This document shows, piece by piece, positions 24,885 to 34,089 of a stretch of 64,000 nt of DNA. The stretch lies in contig JAIOPD010000004.1 in NCBI GenBank assembly GCA_021414115.1, positions 1 to 64,000 of the forward strand, read 5' to 3'. The notes below the pieces were generated by a model. That model was given only the letters and a program-made list of their open reading frames with translations, had not been told where the DNA came from and searched no databases. Made by a program: the position numbers and the translations under genes. Each line of letters opens with the position of its first letter. Positions within the stretch are counted from its first letter, which is position 1. Origin of the DNA: Planctomycetia bacterium. GTDB taxonomy: Bacteria > Planctomycetota > Planctomycetia > Pirellulales > UBA1268.

Positions 24885-27800
24885 CTATCGCGGCCGAGCG
24901 GTAGACCCAGGCACTTCAAACGCCCCGAAGGCGTCGAGGGCGTCACCGGTGTGGCTTCTCAGGAGCGGGTCGGCGGGAACTTTCCCCTGGGCGGAGGCGG
25001 CCTCTTGCTGCCGCCAGCGGCGGGCGTGGATCACGAGGTCTTCCGGCGGACCCTCGACGACGATGTGGCCGCCGCCGGCACCCGCCTCGGGGCCCAGATC
25101 CAGCACCCAGTCGGCCGCCGAGATCACCTCGAGATTGTGCTCCACCACGAGCACCGTGTTGCCGGCGTCCACCAGCCGCTCGAGCACGTGCAGGAGCTTC
25201 TCGATGTCGGCGAAGTGGAGGCCCGTCGTCGGCTCGTCGAGGATGTAGAGCGTGCTCCCCGTGCCGGGCTTGGCAAGTTCGCGGGAGAGCTTGACCCGCT
25301 GGGCCTCGCCACCCGAGAGCTGCGGCGCGGGCTGGCCGAGCGTGACGTAGCCCAGGCCGACATCGACGAGCGTGTCGAGGATCCGCGCGACGTGCGGCAC
25401 CGTGTCGAAGAAGTTCGCCGCGTCGGCCGCGCTCATCTCCAGCACGTCGGCGATCGATTTGCCATGCCACTTCGCCTGCAGTGTCTCCGACGAATAGCGG
25501 CGGCCGCGACAGGCCTCGCACTCGACCCACACGTCGGGGAGGAAGTGCATCTCGACGCGGCGCTGCCCGAGCCCCTCGCAGGCCTCGCAGCGGCCGCCCG
25601 CGACGTTGAACGAGAACGTGCGGGGCGTGAAGCCGCGGGTTCGCGATTCCGGCACCTTCGCATAGAGCTGACGAATATGGTCGAAGACGCCGGTGTAGGT
25701 CGCCGGGGTCGAGCCGGGAGTCGAACCGATCGAGTCTTGATCGACCAGGATCACTTTGTCGATCTGGTCGAGCCCCTTGAGGGCGTCGAACTGACCCGGC
25801 TGTTCCCGGGCGGCATGGAGTCGCCGCGCCAGCGCCCGCCAGAGCACCTCCAGCACGAGCGAGGTTTTTCCCGAGCCGCTCGGGCCGGTGACGGCTGCCA
25901 GGACACCGAGCGGAAACCGCGCGTCGACGCCCTTGAGCGTGCGGTGACGAACCCCGCGGAGATCGAGCCAGCCCGTCGGCTCGCGACGGCCCTGCTTCGC
26001 CTTCCGCGCGAGCACCGCGTCGCAGGCCCGCCGCTTCGAGAGATACGGCCCCGTGACGCTCTCCGGCAACGTTTCGAGCTTCGCGGGCGCGGCGGACGCC
26101 ACGATCCATCCCCCCTCGCGGCCGCTACCGGGGCCGAAGTCGAGGGCGTGGTCGGCCGTCGCGACCACGTCGCGGTCGTGCTCGACGACGACGATCGTGT
26201 TACCGAGGTCGCGGAGTTTTCCGAGGGCCGCGATCAGGCGGTGGGTGTCGCGGGGATGCAGCCCGATCGTGGGCTCGTCGAGCACGTAGAGCACGCCCGT
26301 CAGTCCGCTGCCCACCTGCGCGGCCAGACGGATTCGCTGCAACTCGCCCCCGGAGAGACTCCCGGCGGGCCGGCCCATGTCGAGGTAGTCGAGGCCGACG
26401 TCCACGAGAAACGACACCCGCGCCTTGAGCTCACGGAGGAGATCGCCGGCGATCTTGCGATCGGCGTCGGAGAGCGTGATCGTGGCAAGCTCATTGTGGA
26501 GACGTCCGAGTGGCATCCGGCCCCAGACGTCGAGCGTGCGGCCCCAGAGTGTGACGGCGCTGGCCACGTCGGCGAGCCGGCTGCCGCCGCATTCGCTGCA
26601 CGGCACCTCGTCCATCACGGCATCGACCTTGCCGCGGAGGGCGACGACGAGGCGGGCCGCCTCCTCGCAGGCGGCTTCGAGGCCTTTGAAGCGGAAGGAG
26701 AACCAGGGGGCCTGACGGGTGGAGCGCGTATTCCCCGCGCTTGCGCTTGGGGCTTCCTCAGGACGGGAGGGCGAGGTGATGGGCCGCGTATTCCCCGCGC
26801 TTGCGCTTGGGGCTTCCTCGGAGGTGGCGGTAATGGCGGCCGCGGGTTGCCGGGAGCGAGGAAGGGGGACGTCGATCCACTTGTCGCCCGTGCCCTCGAA
26901 GAGCACTCGCTGCTGGAGGCCCGAGAGATCGGCGAGCGGCACGTTGATCGGCAGGCCGGTGGTCTTGCAGAGGGCCTCGAGCATCGCCCGCCCGATTCGC
27001 CTCCCCTGCGGTCCGTCGAGCATCGGCCAGAGGTCGAGCGCGCCCTCCCCGAGCGACAGCGACGGATCGCGGACGAGGGCCTTGCGGTCCACGCCCGTTC
27101 GCGTGCCGAGGCCGTCGCAACTCGGGCACCAGCCGAGCGGACTATTAAAGGAGAACTGCCGCGGCTCGAGCGGCTTGAAGCCGCGACCGCAGTCGGGGCA
27201 GGCCAGCCGGCGGCTCAACACCTCGACCGGCCAGTCGGGCTCGTCGAGCGGCGCGCCGTCGTGGTCGTCCACGCAGCGGGCCACGAGCATCGTGCCGCCG
27301 CCGGCATCGAAGGCCGCCTCGACGCTCTGCGCCAGGCGACTGCGGGCCGCAGGATCGGCGGCGACCCGGTCGATCACGATCTCGATTCGGCTCTTCCGCT
27401 TGCGATCGACCGTGGGCTTTTCATCGAGCCGCACCGTGCGGCCGTCGATCCTCACGCGGACATGGCCCGCGGCCAAGAGCGACGCGAAGAGCGCCTCGGG
27501 AGTCTGGCCGACCTTGATCTCCACGGGGGCGAGCAGCAGGAGTTTCGTGCCCGCGGGATGGACGAGCAGCCGATCGACCGTCTGATCGACGCTTTGCGAT
27601 CCCACCGGCGTGCTGCAGTCAGGGCAGTGCATCTGCCCGAGCCGTGCCGCAAGCACGCGGAAGTGGTCGTACATCTCGGTGAGCGTGCCGACGGTGGACC
27701 GCGGCGTGCTCCCCGTCGCCCGCTGCTCGATCGCCACCGCCGGTGACAGGCCCTCGATCTTCTCGAAGAGCGGCTTCGGCACCTGGCCCACGAACTGCCG

Positions 27801-30800
27801 CGCATACGGGGAGAGGCTTTCGACATACCGCCGTTGTCCCTCCGCATAGAGCGTGTCGAAGGCGAGCGAGGTCTTGCCGCTGCCGCTGGGCCCGCAGCAG
27901 ACGGTGGTCTGGCCGCGGGGAATGTCGGCGTCGACGTGCTTGAGGTTATGCAGCGCGGCGCCGCGGACGGTGATCGAAGGCGGCCCGGGATCGCGGGACT
28001 TCTTGCCGACCGTGGCCAGCATCGCCTGGATGGCCTTGGCGGGATCGGCCACCTTCTTGCGGCGCACGGCGGGCTTGCGGGGAGCCTTGGCCCGCGCCTT
28101 CGCCGCCGCGAGCAGCGGGGCAAGTGCCTGCCCCGTGTGCGAGGCTTTGACCTTCGCCACCTGCTCGGGGGTGCCCTCGGCGACGATGCGGCCGCCGCCG
28201 CCGCCCCCTTCCGGTCCGAGATCGATTACCCAGTCGGAACGCTTGACGACGTCGAGGTTGTGCTCCACGACGAGCACCGTGTTGCCCGCATCGACGAGTC
28301 GCTCGAGCACGGTGAGCAGCTGCCGCACGTCGGCCATGTGCAGGCCGGTCGTCGGCTCGTCGAGGATGTAGAGCGTTTTCCCGGTGGACCGCTTCGCCAG
28401 CTCTCGCGAGAGTTTCACCCGCTGGGCCTCGCCCCCCGAGAGCGTCGGCGAGGGCTGTCCGAGATGGAGGTAGTCGAGACCGACGTCGTGAAGCGTCTGC
28501 AGCTTGCGGGAGATGTCGGGGGCGTCGGCGAAGAGTTCGAGCGCCTCGCCGATCTCCATGTTCAAAAGATCTGCGACGCTCTTCCCTTTCCAGCGGACTT
28601 CGAGCGTGTCTTTGGCAAACCGGGCCCCGTCGCAGACGTCGCAGGTCACCCACACATCGGCCAGAAAATCCATGTCGAGGCGGACGGAGCCGTTGCCCTC
28701 GCAGGCCTCGCACCTCCCTCCCGATACGTTGAAGCTGAAGCGGCCCGCCTTCCAGCCCCGCTTCTTCGCGTCGGGCAGCATCGTGAACAGGTTGCGGATG
28801 TCGTCCCAGACCTTCACATACGTCGCCGGATTGCTCCGCGGCGTGCGGCCGATCGGCGACTGGTCGATCACGATCACCTTGTCGAGCTGCTCGGCCCCGA
28901 TGATCCGGTCGAACTCGCCCGGCTGGGCCACCTCGCTGCCGAGCAGCCGGCGGAGCTCCGGCTCGAGCACGTCGCCCACCAGCGAACTCTTGCCGCTGCC
29001 CGACACGCCCGTCACGCAGACGAGCAGGCCGAGCGGAATCTCGACGTCAACGCTCTTGAGGTTGTTATGCCGCACGCCTTCGAGCCGCAGGGACTTCCCG
29101 GTGGGTGGCCGTCGCTTCGCGGGCACCTCGATCGCGTCGCGACCCGAGAGAAAAGCGCCGGTGAGGCTGCGGTCGCTCTTGGCCACGTCGTCGGGCGTGC
29201 CCGCGGCCACCACCTCGCCCCCGCGCTTGCCGGGCCCGGGGCCAAAGTCGACCACCCAGTCGGCCGCCCGGATCGTGTCTTCGTCGTGCTCGACCACGAC
29301 CACCGTGTTGCCCTTGTCACGCAGGGCCTCGAGCGCGCCCAGAAGCTTGACGTTGTCGCGGGCATGCAGGCCGATCGAGGGTTCGTCGAGCACATAGAGC
29401 ACGCCCGAGAGCCCCGAGCCGATCTGGGCGGCCAGCCGGATCCGCTGGCTCTCGCCCCCCGAGAGCGTCGGAGCCTTGCGATCGAGGGCGAGATAGCCGA
29501 GGCCGACGCGGTCGAGAAACTCGAGCCGGCTCGAGATCTCCTTCATGAGTTCCACGGCAATCACCCGCTGCGTGTCGTCGAGCACGAGCGCCGTGAGAAA
29601 CTCCCGGGCCTCCGCGATCGGCAGGGCACAGAGCGCGTCGAGCGAGAGCTCCGCCTCGCGGCTGGTCGCGGCCCGCCACGCCTTCGAGGCCGTGCGAATC
29701 CGCACCGCGCGGGCCTGTGGCGAGAGCCGCGCCCCCTGACAGTCGTGGCAGGGGGTGATGCTCATCAGTTTTTCGAGCATCCGACGGAGGATGCTGCTCT
29801 TGGCGTTGCGCCAGCGGTTGGCGAGCAGGGCACAGAGGCCCTCGAACTTCGTCTTCGCGCCCCGCTCGGCGCGGCCCCGCTTCCACGAGAGCGTGACCTC
29901 GTCGATGCCGGTGCCGCTGAGCCAGATCTTCTTCTGCTGCGCGGTGAGATTCTTCCAGGGCGTGTCGAGGAGCGTGCCGGGATCGAGTTTCTTCTTCGCC
30001 TCCGCATGCGCGGCCACGCCCGTGAGCAGCCGCCGCAGCCACCGCGGCATGTCGCGAAAACTGCCCAGCACGCCGATCGCCCCCTTGCGGAGCGTCTTGT
30101 CGGGGTCGGTGACGAGCTTCGCGGGATCGATGCCGTAGATGTCGCCGAGGCCTTCGCAGGTCGGGCAGGCTCCCTGCGGACTATTGAAGCTGAAGAGCTG
30201 CGGCTCGGGCGTCGAGTAGCTCACGCCGCAGGTCACGCAGGCATAGCGGCTCGAAAGGACGAGGTCTGAAACCGGTGCCTGACCCCGTTTCGGAGCGGCG
30301 CTTTTCTCGGCGTCGGCCGCCGCCGGCTCCACGGCCACGATCACCTGCCCACCGCCGGTCTTGAGCGCGAGTTCCACCGCCTCGGCCAGCCGGCTCCGCG
30401 TGGCCTCCGAGGGAATCAGCCGGTCGATCACGACGTCGATCGTGTGCTTGAGCAGCTTTTCGAGCGGCGGCGGGTCCTCGACCCGGCAGACGCGGCCATC
30501 GACCCGTGCCCGCGTGAAGCCCTGCCGGACCAAGTCGGTGAAGAGGTCGCGGTGTTCCCCCTTTGCGTCGCGAACGAGCGGGGCGAGGAGCATCACCCGC
30601 TGGCCGTCACGGGCCGCGAGGATTCGCTCCACGATCTGGTCTCGCGGCTGCGCCTCGAGCACCGCGTCGCAGGCCGGGCAGTGGGCCGTGCCCACCCGCG
30701 CGTAGAGGACTCGCAGAAAGTCGTGGATCTCCGTCATCGTGGCGACGGTCGAGCGGGGATTCGTGCCTGCCGACTTCTGGGCGATCGAGATCGACGGCGA

Positions 30801-31043
30801 GAGGCCCGTCACGCTGTCGACATCGGGCCGGGGCAACTGCCCGAGGAACTGTCGGGCGAAGGTGGAAAGGCTTTCGACATACCGCCGCTGCCCCTCGGCA
30901 TAGAGGGTGTCGAAGGCGAGGCTCGACTTGCCCGAGCCGCTCACACCGGACAGGCAGACGAGCCGCCCTCGGGGCAGGCCAACCGTGACATCGCGGAGGT
31001 TGTGCTCGCGGGCGCCCCGGACGACGATGGGAGGAACGTGCAT
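24885..31043 (-). CDS. uvrA: double-length UvrA (two fused UvrA units)
   Basis: This 2,052-residue protein contains two complete UvrA units, against about 940 residues for standard UvrA. Unit 1 starts at residue 1 with Walker A GVSGSGKS (33-40). Unit 2 starts near 1025 with CGPSGSGKT. Four ABC signatures are visible: LSGGESQRIRLAAQIGSG, LSGGEAQRVKLSRELAKR, LSGGELQRIRLAAQVGSG and LSGGEAQRVKLSRELAKP, each followed by a DEPSIGLH/DEPTTGLH-type Walker B. The CPAC/CPDC, CPTC/CPSC and CEAC...CDVC/CEAC zinc sites are present in both units. UvrA recognises bulky DNA lesions and loads UvrB. Double UvrA proteins are known in other PVC-group bacteria such as chlamydiae. Residues about 1409-1442 are two copies of a dispersed repeat translated in frame. 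Confidence 0.95.
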   Translation of the reverse strand: MHVPPIVVRGAREHNLRDVTVGLPRGRLVCLSGVSGSGKSSLAFDTLYAEGQRRYVESLSTFARQFLGQLPRPDVDSVTGLSPSISIAQKSAGTNPRSTVATMTEIHDFLRVLYARVGTAHCPACDAVLEAQPRDQIVERILAARDGQRVMLLAPLVRDAKGEHRDLFTDLVRQGFTRARVDGRVCRVEDPPPLEKLLKHTIDVVIDRLIPSEATRSRLAEAVELALKTGGGQVIVAVEPAAADAEKSAAPKRGQAPVSDLVLSSRYACVTCGVSYSTPEPQLFSFNSPQGACPTCEGLGDIYGIDPAKLVTDPDKTLRKGAIGVLGSFRDMPRWLRRLLTGVAAHAEAKKKLDPGTLLDTPWKNLTAQQKKIWLSGTGIDEVTLSWKRGRAERGAKTKFEGLCALLANRWRNAKSSILRRMLEKLMSITPCHDCQGARLSPQARAVRIRTASKAWRAATSREAELSLDALCALPIAEAREFLTALVLDDTQRVIAVELMKEISSRLEFLDRVGLGYLALDRKAPTLSGGESQRIRLAAQIGSGLSGVLYVLDEPSIGLHARDNVKLLGALEALRDKGNTVVVVEHDEDTIRAADWVVDFGPGPGKRGGEVVAAGTPDDVAKSDRSLTGAFLSGRDAIEVPAKRRPPTGKSLRLEGVRHNNLKSVDVEIPLGLLVCVTGVSGSGKSSLVGDVLEPELRRLLGSEVAQPGEFDRIIGAEQLDKVIVIDQSPIGRTPRSNPATYVKVWDDIRNLFTMLPDAKKRGWKAGRFSFNVSGGRCEACEGNGSVRLDMDFLADVWVTCDVCDGARFAKDTLEVRWKGKSVADLLNMEIGEALELFADAPDISRKLQTLHDVGLDYLHLGQPSPTLSGGEAQRVKLSRELAKRSTGKTLYILDEPTTGLHMADVRQLLTVLERLVDAGNTVLVVEHNLDVVKRSDWVIDLGPEGGGGGGRIVAEGTPEQVAKVKASHTGQALAPLLAAAKARAKAPRKPAVRRKKVADPAKAIQAMLATVGKKSRDPGPPSITVRGAALHNLKHVDADIPRGQTTVCCGPSGSGKTSLAFDTLYAEGQRRYVESLSPYARQFVGQVPKPLFEKIEGLSPAVAIEQRATGSTPRSTVGTLTEMYDHFRVLAARLGQMHCPDCSTPVGSQSVDQTVDRLLVHPAGTKLLLLAPVEIKVGQTPEALFASLLAAGHVRVRIDGRTVRLDEKPTVDRKRKSRIEIVIDRVAADPAARSRLAQSVEAAFDAGGGTMLVARCVDDHDGAPLDEPDWPVEVLSRRLACPDCGRGFKPLEPRQFSFNSPLGWCPSCDGLGTRTGVDRKALVRDPSLSLGEGALDLWPMLDGPQGRRIGRAMLEALCKTTGLPINVPLADLSGLQQRVLFEGTGDKWIDVPLPRSRQPAAAITATSEEAPSASAGNTRPITSPSRPEEAPSASAGNTRSTRQAPWFSFRFKGLEAACEEAARLVVALRGKVDAVMDEVPCSECGGSRLADVASAVTLWGRTLDVWGRMPLGRLHNELATITLSDADRKIAGDLLRELKARVSFLVDVGLDYLDMGRPAGSLSGGELQRIRLAAQVGSGLTGVLYVLDEPTIGLHPRDTHRLIAALGKLRDLGNTIVVVEHDRDVVATADHALDFGPGSGREGGWIVASAAPAKLETLPESVTGPYLSKRRACDAVLARKAKQGRREPTGWLDLRGVRHRTLKGVDARFPLGVLAAVTGPSGSGKTSLVLEVLWRALARRLHAAREQPGQFDALKGLDQIDKVILVDQDSIGSTPGSTPATYTGVFDHIRQLYAKVPESRTRGFTPRTFSFNVAGGRCEACEGLGQRRVEMHFLPDVWVECEACRGRRYSSETLQAKWHGKSIADVLEMSAADAANFFDTVPHVARILDTLVDVGLGYVTLGQPAPQLSGGEAQRVKLSRELAKPGTGSTLYILDEPTTGLHFADIEKLLHVLERLVDAGNTVLVVEHNLEVISAADWVLDLGPEAGAGGGHIVVEGPPEDLVIHARRWRQQEAASAQGKVPADPLLRSHTGDALDAFGAFEVPGSTARPR
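26726..26819. repeat. two tandem copies of the family-A half-repeat inside uvrA
   Basis: Two 34-bp copies (26726-26759 and 26786-26819), with a 60-bp period, match the A2 arm of the intergenic family-A repeats (reads CGCTTGGGGCTTCC on +). On the uvrA strand each copy gives E-A-P-S-A-S-A-G-N-T-R. The 60-bp unit keeps the frame. Confidence 0.92.
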
Positions 31044-31169
31044 AGAGGTGGGGAAAACGCGTGATGCGGGGAGGACGGCCCGACCATTGTAGCGCTGGAC
31101 AGCGCCCGCGGCGTGCCGTACGATCGAGGTTTCCCACGGGAAATCGGCCGCTCAGGCTGTTTCCCGGCC

Positions 31170-31242
31170 GGGGCGGTAGCTCAACTGGGAGAGCGCGGCG
31201 TTCGCAATGCCGAGGTTGGGAGTTCGATCCTCCTCCGCTCCA
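31170..31242 (+). tRNA. tRNA-Ala (anticodon CGC)
   Basis: A full 73-nt cloverleaf is visible. The acceptor GGGGCGG pairs with CCGCTCC and includes the G3-U70 pair that specifies alanine. The D arm is GCTC/GAGC, the anticodon loop is TTCGCAA (anticodon CGC, reading GCG), and the T loop is TTCGATC. The discriminator is A and CCA is not encoded. It lies in the gap between uvrA (divergent) and the sigma factor gene. Confidence 0.95.
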
Positions 31243-31247
31243 TTACA

Positions 31248-31280
31248 AGGCTGCACGGCCATCCATGGCCCGTGCAGCCT
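31248..31280 (+). terminator. hairpin just after tRNA-Ala
   Basis: AGGCTGCACGG (31248-31258) pairs perfectly with CCGTGCAGCCT (31270-31280), 5 bp after the tRNA. There is no clear T-run, so it may be a processing/stability hairpin or a weak terminator. A further copy of the right arm (CCGTGCAGCCTTGG) occurs at about 31339-31351, before the sigma factor gene. Confidence 0.45.
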
Positions 31281-31360
31281 TGGAAGTCGATCGGCCCTCC
31301 GGGCCTTGTGCGTGGGTTGTGGATGGTGGTTGCGCCCGTGCAGCCTTGGGGTGCGTCAGC

Positions 31361-31993
31361 ATGGCCACGGATTCCAGGGTGATGCCCCGTAGCACGGTGG
31401 CGAGCGACCCGTCGACCGCGCTCATGTTGCGGGTGCGAGATGGTGACGCCGAGGCGTTTGCCGAACTGGTGGTGCTGTGGCGTGACCGGCTCGTCACGCT
31501 CTTCCTCCACCATACGGGCGACTACTCCACGGCCGAGGATCTGGCCCAGGAAGTGTTTCTCCGGGTCTACCGGTCGCGGGCCACCTATCAGCCGACGGCG
31601 AAGTTCACCACCTGGGTCCACACGATCGCCAACAACGTGGCGAGTGATCTGCGGCAGCGGGCCTACCGACGGCTCGAGCGGGGTGTGCCGGCGACCACCT
31701 CGGCCTCGTCGACGGCGATCGGTCTCGATCAGCTTGCCGTGGCGGCCAGCGGCCTCTTGCCGGCGCGGCTCGCCGACCGCACGGAACTCCGGGCGGTGGT
31801 CCAGGATGCGATTGCCGGGCTCAACGAACGGCAGCGGATGGCCGTGCTCCTCGCGAAGTTTGAGCAGTGTTCCTACGAGGAGATCGCGGCGGCGATGCAG
31901 CTCACGGTGCCCGCCGTGAAATCGCTGCTCTTTCGGGCACGCGATCAGCTCCGCGAGGCGCTCGAGCCGTATCTCCAAGAGGATGATCGATGA
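31361..31993 (+). CDS. ECF-type RNA polymerase sigma factor
   Basis: This 210-residue protein is a two-domain sigma-70 family factor. Region 2 is LRVRDGDAEAFAELVVLWRD, then DYSTAEDLAQEVFLRVYRS and TWVHTIANNVASDLRQRAYRR. Region 4 is LNERQRMAVLLAKFEQCSYEEIAAAM with VPAVKSLLFRARDQLREAL. ECF factors switch transcription in response to envelope or other signals and are usually held by an anti-sigma factor. The next gene overlaps the stop by 4 bases and has one membrane segment, fitting that role. ATG 31361 or 31382 are the likely starts; an upstream frame through the tRNA is rejected. Confidence 0.9.
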   Translation: MATDSRVMPRSTVASDPSTALMLRVRDGDAEAFAELVVLWRDRLVTLFLHHTGDYSTAEDLAQEVFLRVYRSRATYQPTAKFTTWVHTIANNVASDLRQRAYRRLERGVPATTSASSTAIGLDQLAVAASGLLPARLADRTELRAVVQDAIAGLNERQRMAVLLAKFEQCSYEEIAAAMQLTVPAVKSLLFRARDQLREALEPYLQEDDR

Positions 31994-33018
31994 CCGCCGA
32001 GCGCAGGGAGACTCGAACGGATACGGCGGCCGCGGCCACGGTGCATGACCTGCCAGCCCGCGATCTCGCCGGTCTCTGGAACGTGCTCGATGTGCTGCCG
32101 CGGGCCTCGTCGTCGATCGACATGGCGGCCACGACCGTCGATATGGTGGCGGTGGCGGCCGCCGCGCCGCCTCGCGGAACAGGCAGCCGTTCGAGGTGGC
32201 TCCTGCCGGTGGTCGCCGTGGGCGTGAGCCTCGTGGCCGGTGCGATTGCGGGCCGCATGACGGCGGCCGATCCTGATGGGCGGGTCCTCGAATACCTTCC
32301 GCTGATCCGCCATCTCGAAACCCTTCAGGAGGCGGGAACGACGAACTTTCTCAAGTCGCTTGCCGACCGGCCGCTGCCGCAGCCGTTACGCCTGCCCCCG
32401 GATACCGCCCGGGAGGAAATGCGCGAGTTCGACGAGACGCTGCGCGATCTCGAAGCCGACCATGTCTGGGGCAGTGCGGCACGCACGCTCTTGACGGACC
32501 GTCGCGCCGCCATCGACACGCTCACGGCGGACGAGCGCGATGCCCTGGAACGTGCGGCGGTGGCGTTTCAACAACTCTCGACGGCAGCGCGGCGCGATCT
32601 CGCCGCCGTGGCGGCGGTGCTCGCCGAACCCAAGCGTCAGGATCTGCGGGATGCGGCTCGGGCATGGCATCTGCTGATCGCCGCCAGTGATCCTCCTGAC
32701 CGCAGGAACATCGTCGCACTTGACGAGAAGAGCCGGCTCGAATGGATCGACCGCCGGTCGCGGCTCCGCGACTGGGACCGCGGTGACCGCCGCGGACCGC
32801 CGCCGCCGAGCGAGGGCGGCCCGCCGCGTCCGCCGGGGCCTGGTGGACCGCCTGGCGAAGGGCGGCCGCGATGGCAGGGGCCGCGCGGCGAACGCGGCGG
32901 ACCACGCCCCGGCGAACTCAGGCCCGGGGACTCCCGTCCCGGCGGCCCACGCCCCAATGAACCCCCGCGCGATGGTTTGCCGCCCAATCCCTCCATCGAG
33001 CAGCCGCACGACGGGTAG
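31990..33018 (+). CDS. single-pass membrane protein, probable anti-sigma partner
   Basis: This 342-residue protein has an N-terminal cytoplasmic part (residues 1-68), one membrane helix (about 70-88, WLLPVVAVGVSLVAGAIAG) and a helical extracytoplasmic region rich in Arg, Asp and Leu. The C-terminal tail of about 80 residues is dominated by Pro, Gly and Arg. No zinc-binding HxxxCxxC anti-sigma motif is seen. The role as sigma regulator is inferred only from the 4-base overlap with the ECF gene and the topology. The proline/glycine/arginine tail is low complexity, perhaps wall-associated or disordered. Confidence 0.65.
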   Translation: MTAERRETRTDTAAAATVHDLPARDLAGLWNVLDVLPRASSSIDMAATTVDMVAVAAAAPPRGTGSRSRWLLPVVAVGVSLVAGAIAGRMTAADPDGRVLEYLPLIRHLETLQEAGTTNFLKSLADRPLPQPLRLPPDTAREEMREFDETLRDLEADHVWGSAARTLLTDRRAAIDTLTADERDALERAAVAFQQLSTAARRDLAAVAAVLAEPKRQDLRDAARAWHLLIAASDPPDRRNIVALDEKSRLEWIDRRSRLRDWDRGDRRGPPPPSEGGPPRPPGPGGPPGEGRPRWQGPRGERGGPRPGELRPGDSRPGGPRPNEPPRDGLPPNPSIEQPHDG

Positions 33019-33065
33019 GGTGACGATCGTCATGGGCGATCCGTGAGGCGTGGTATGGCGTGGCC

Positions 33066-33174
33066 GGGAAGCCCGGAGCGCGAGCGACGGGAAAGCGGGT
33101 GGCTCTCCGTGAGGGTTCCGCCGAGCGGGACGAGGCGGAGGGCGTATTCCCCGCGCTGGCGCTTGGGGCTTCCC
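33066..33174. repeat. family-A inverted repeat, complete
   Basis: Arm A1 (GGGAAGCCCGGAGCGC...) at 33066 faces arm A2 (...GCGCTTGGGGCTTCCC) ending 33174. The arms are about 30 bp imperfect reverse complements with about 45 bp between. It lies between two convergent genes (stops at 33018 and 33262). The remaining bases to 33261 show no gene. Confidence 0.9.
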
Positions 33175-33261
33175 GAGACAGACAGCATGCCAGCCGCTGG
33201 CAACGAGTGCGGTCTTGTTCTCTTCGCGAGTGCTTCAGCCAAAACGCTCCGTTGCCGCCCC

Positions 33262-34089
33262 TTATCCCCGGATCTTCTCGCCGAGAAACTCGAGCAGCGC
33301 CGCGTTGAAGACTTCGGGGGCCTCGAGCGGCGTCAGGTGACCGGCCCGAGGTACGATTAGGAGTCGCGCGTCGGGAATGATCTCCTCCGCGGCCGCGAGG
33401 CACTCAGGCGGGGTGAGTAGGTCATCGGCTCCCACGACGAGGAGCGTGGGCATGCGAACATGCCGCATTGTGTCGGTCATGTCGGGACGATCGCCGAGCG
33501 CCGCGAGTGCCGCCTGGATGGTGCCCACCCGCTGCTCGACGATCATCCGCCGCAGCGCCGCCTCGTTGTCGCGGTGCCGCGCCACTGTCATCGTGTCGGC
33601 GTTGGCCGGCATCGGCGCGAGCAGCCGGGGGATCATCGCGTCGGCGAGGATCGACAGCCCCAAGCGGCCGACCTTCGCGGCCAGATCGACGCGGACTGCA
33701 CGGGCCTCGGGTGTGTCGGCCTCGAGTCTGGTGTCGACGAGTACCAGCGACGCGACGCGGTCGGGATGGCGGGCCGCGACATGCTGGGCGACATAGCCTC
33801 CCATCGACACGCCGCACACCACCGCCGGCCGGGTGACGTGCAGGCTGTCGAGGAGGGCGACCGCGTCATCCGCCATCTGGGCGATGCTCTCCGGTCCGGC
33901 TCCGTCGCTCGCCCCGAAGCCCCGGAGATCGGGAGCGATGATCCGCAGGTGATCGGCAAGCGGCGCCTGCAGGTCCCACATGGAATGGTCGAGAGGAAAG
34001 GCGTGCAGCAGCAGGAGCGGGAGGCCGCTGCCGGCGGAATGCACCGCCAGCCGCGTGTCGCGGAGCGTGACGTGATGAATCGGCATCAT
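33262..34089 (-). CDS. alpha/beta-hydrolase fold protein
   Basis: This 275-residue protein is a typical alpha/beta hydrolase. The oxyanion region is LLLLHAFPLDHSMW (residues about 24-38), then DLRGFGASDG. The nucleophile elbow is GVSMGGY near 92-98 (Ser is the presumed nucleophile), the acid is in VVGADDLLTPPE, and the catalytic His is in AGHLTPLE. There is no signal peptide. It resembles esterases and 3-oxoadipate enol-lactonase-like enzymes, but the substrate is unknown. Its start overlaps the stop of the upstream HEAT/TPR gene by 4 bases. Confidence 0.85.
   Translation of the reverse strand: MMPIHHVTLRDTRLAVHSAGSGLPLLLLHAFPLDHSMWDLQAPLADHLRIIAPDLRGFGASDGAGPESIAQMADDAVALLDSLHVTRPAVVCGVSMGGYVAQHVAARHPDRVASLVLVDTRLEADTPEARAVRVDLAAKVGRLGLSILADAMIPRLLAPMPANADTMTVARHRDNEAALRRMIVEQRVGTIQAALAALGDRPDMTDTMRHVRMPTLLVVGADDLLTPPECLAAAEEIIPDARLLIVPRAGHLTPLEAPEVFNAALLEFLGEKIRG

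Noticed and set aside
26726..26819. Short CRISPR-like array in uvrA
   Set aside because: Only two units with a 60-bp period, in frame inside a coding gene, with matching copies as intergenic inverted repeats; no cas genes are present.
24951..30269. Two very long plus-strand open frames (931 and 811 codons) opposite uvrA
   Set aside because: The opposite strand has four perfect ABC signatures and zinc motifs; the antisense frames are His/Arg/Gly-rich and motif-free.
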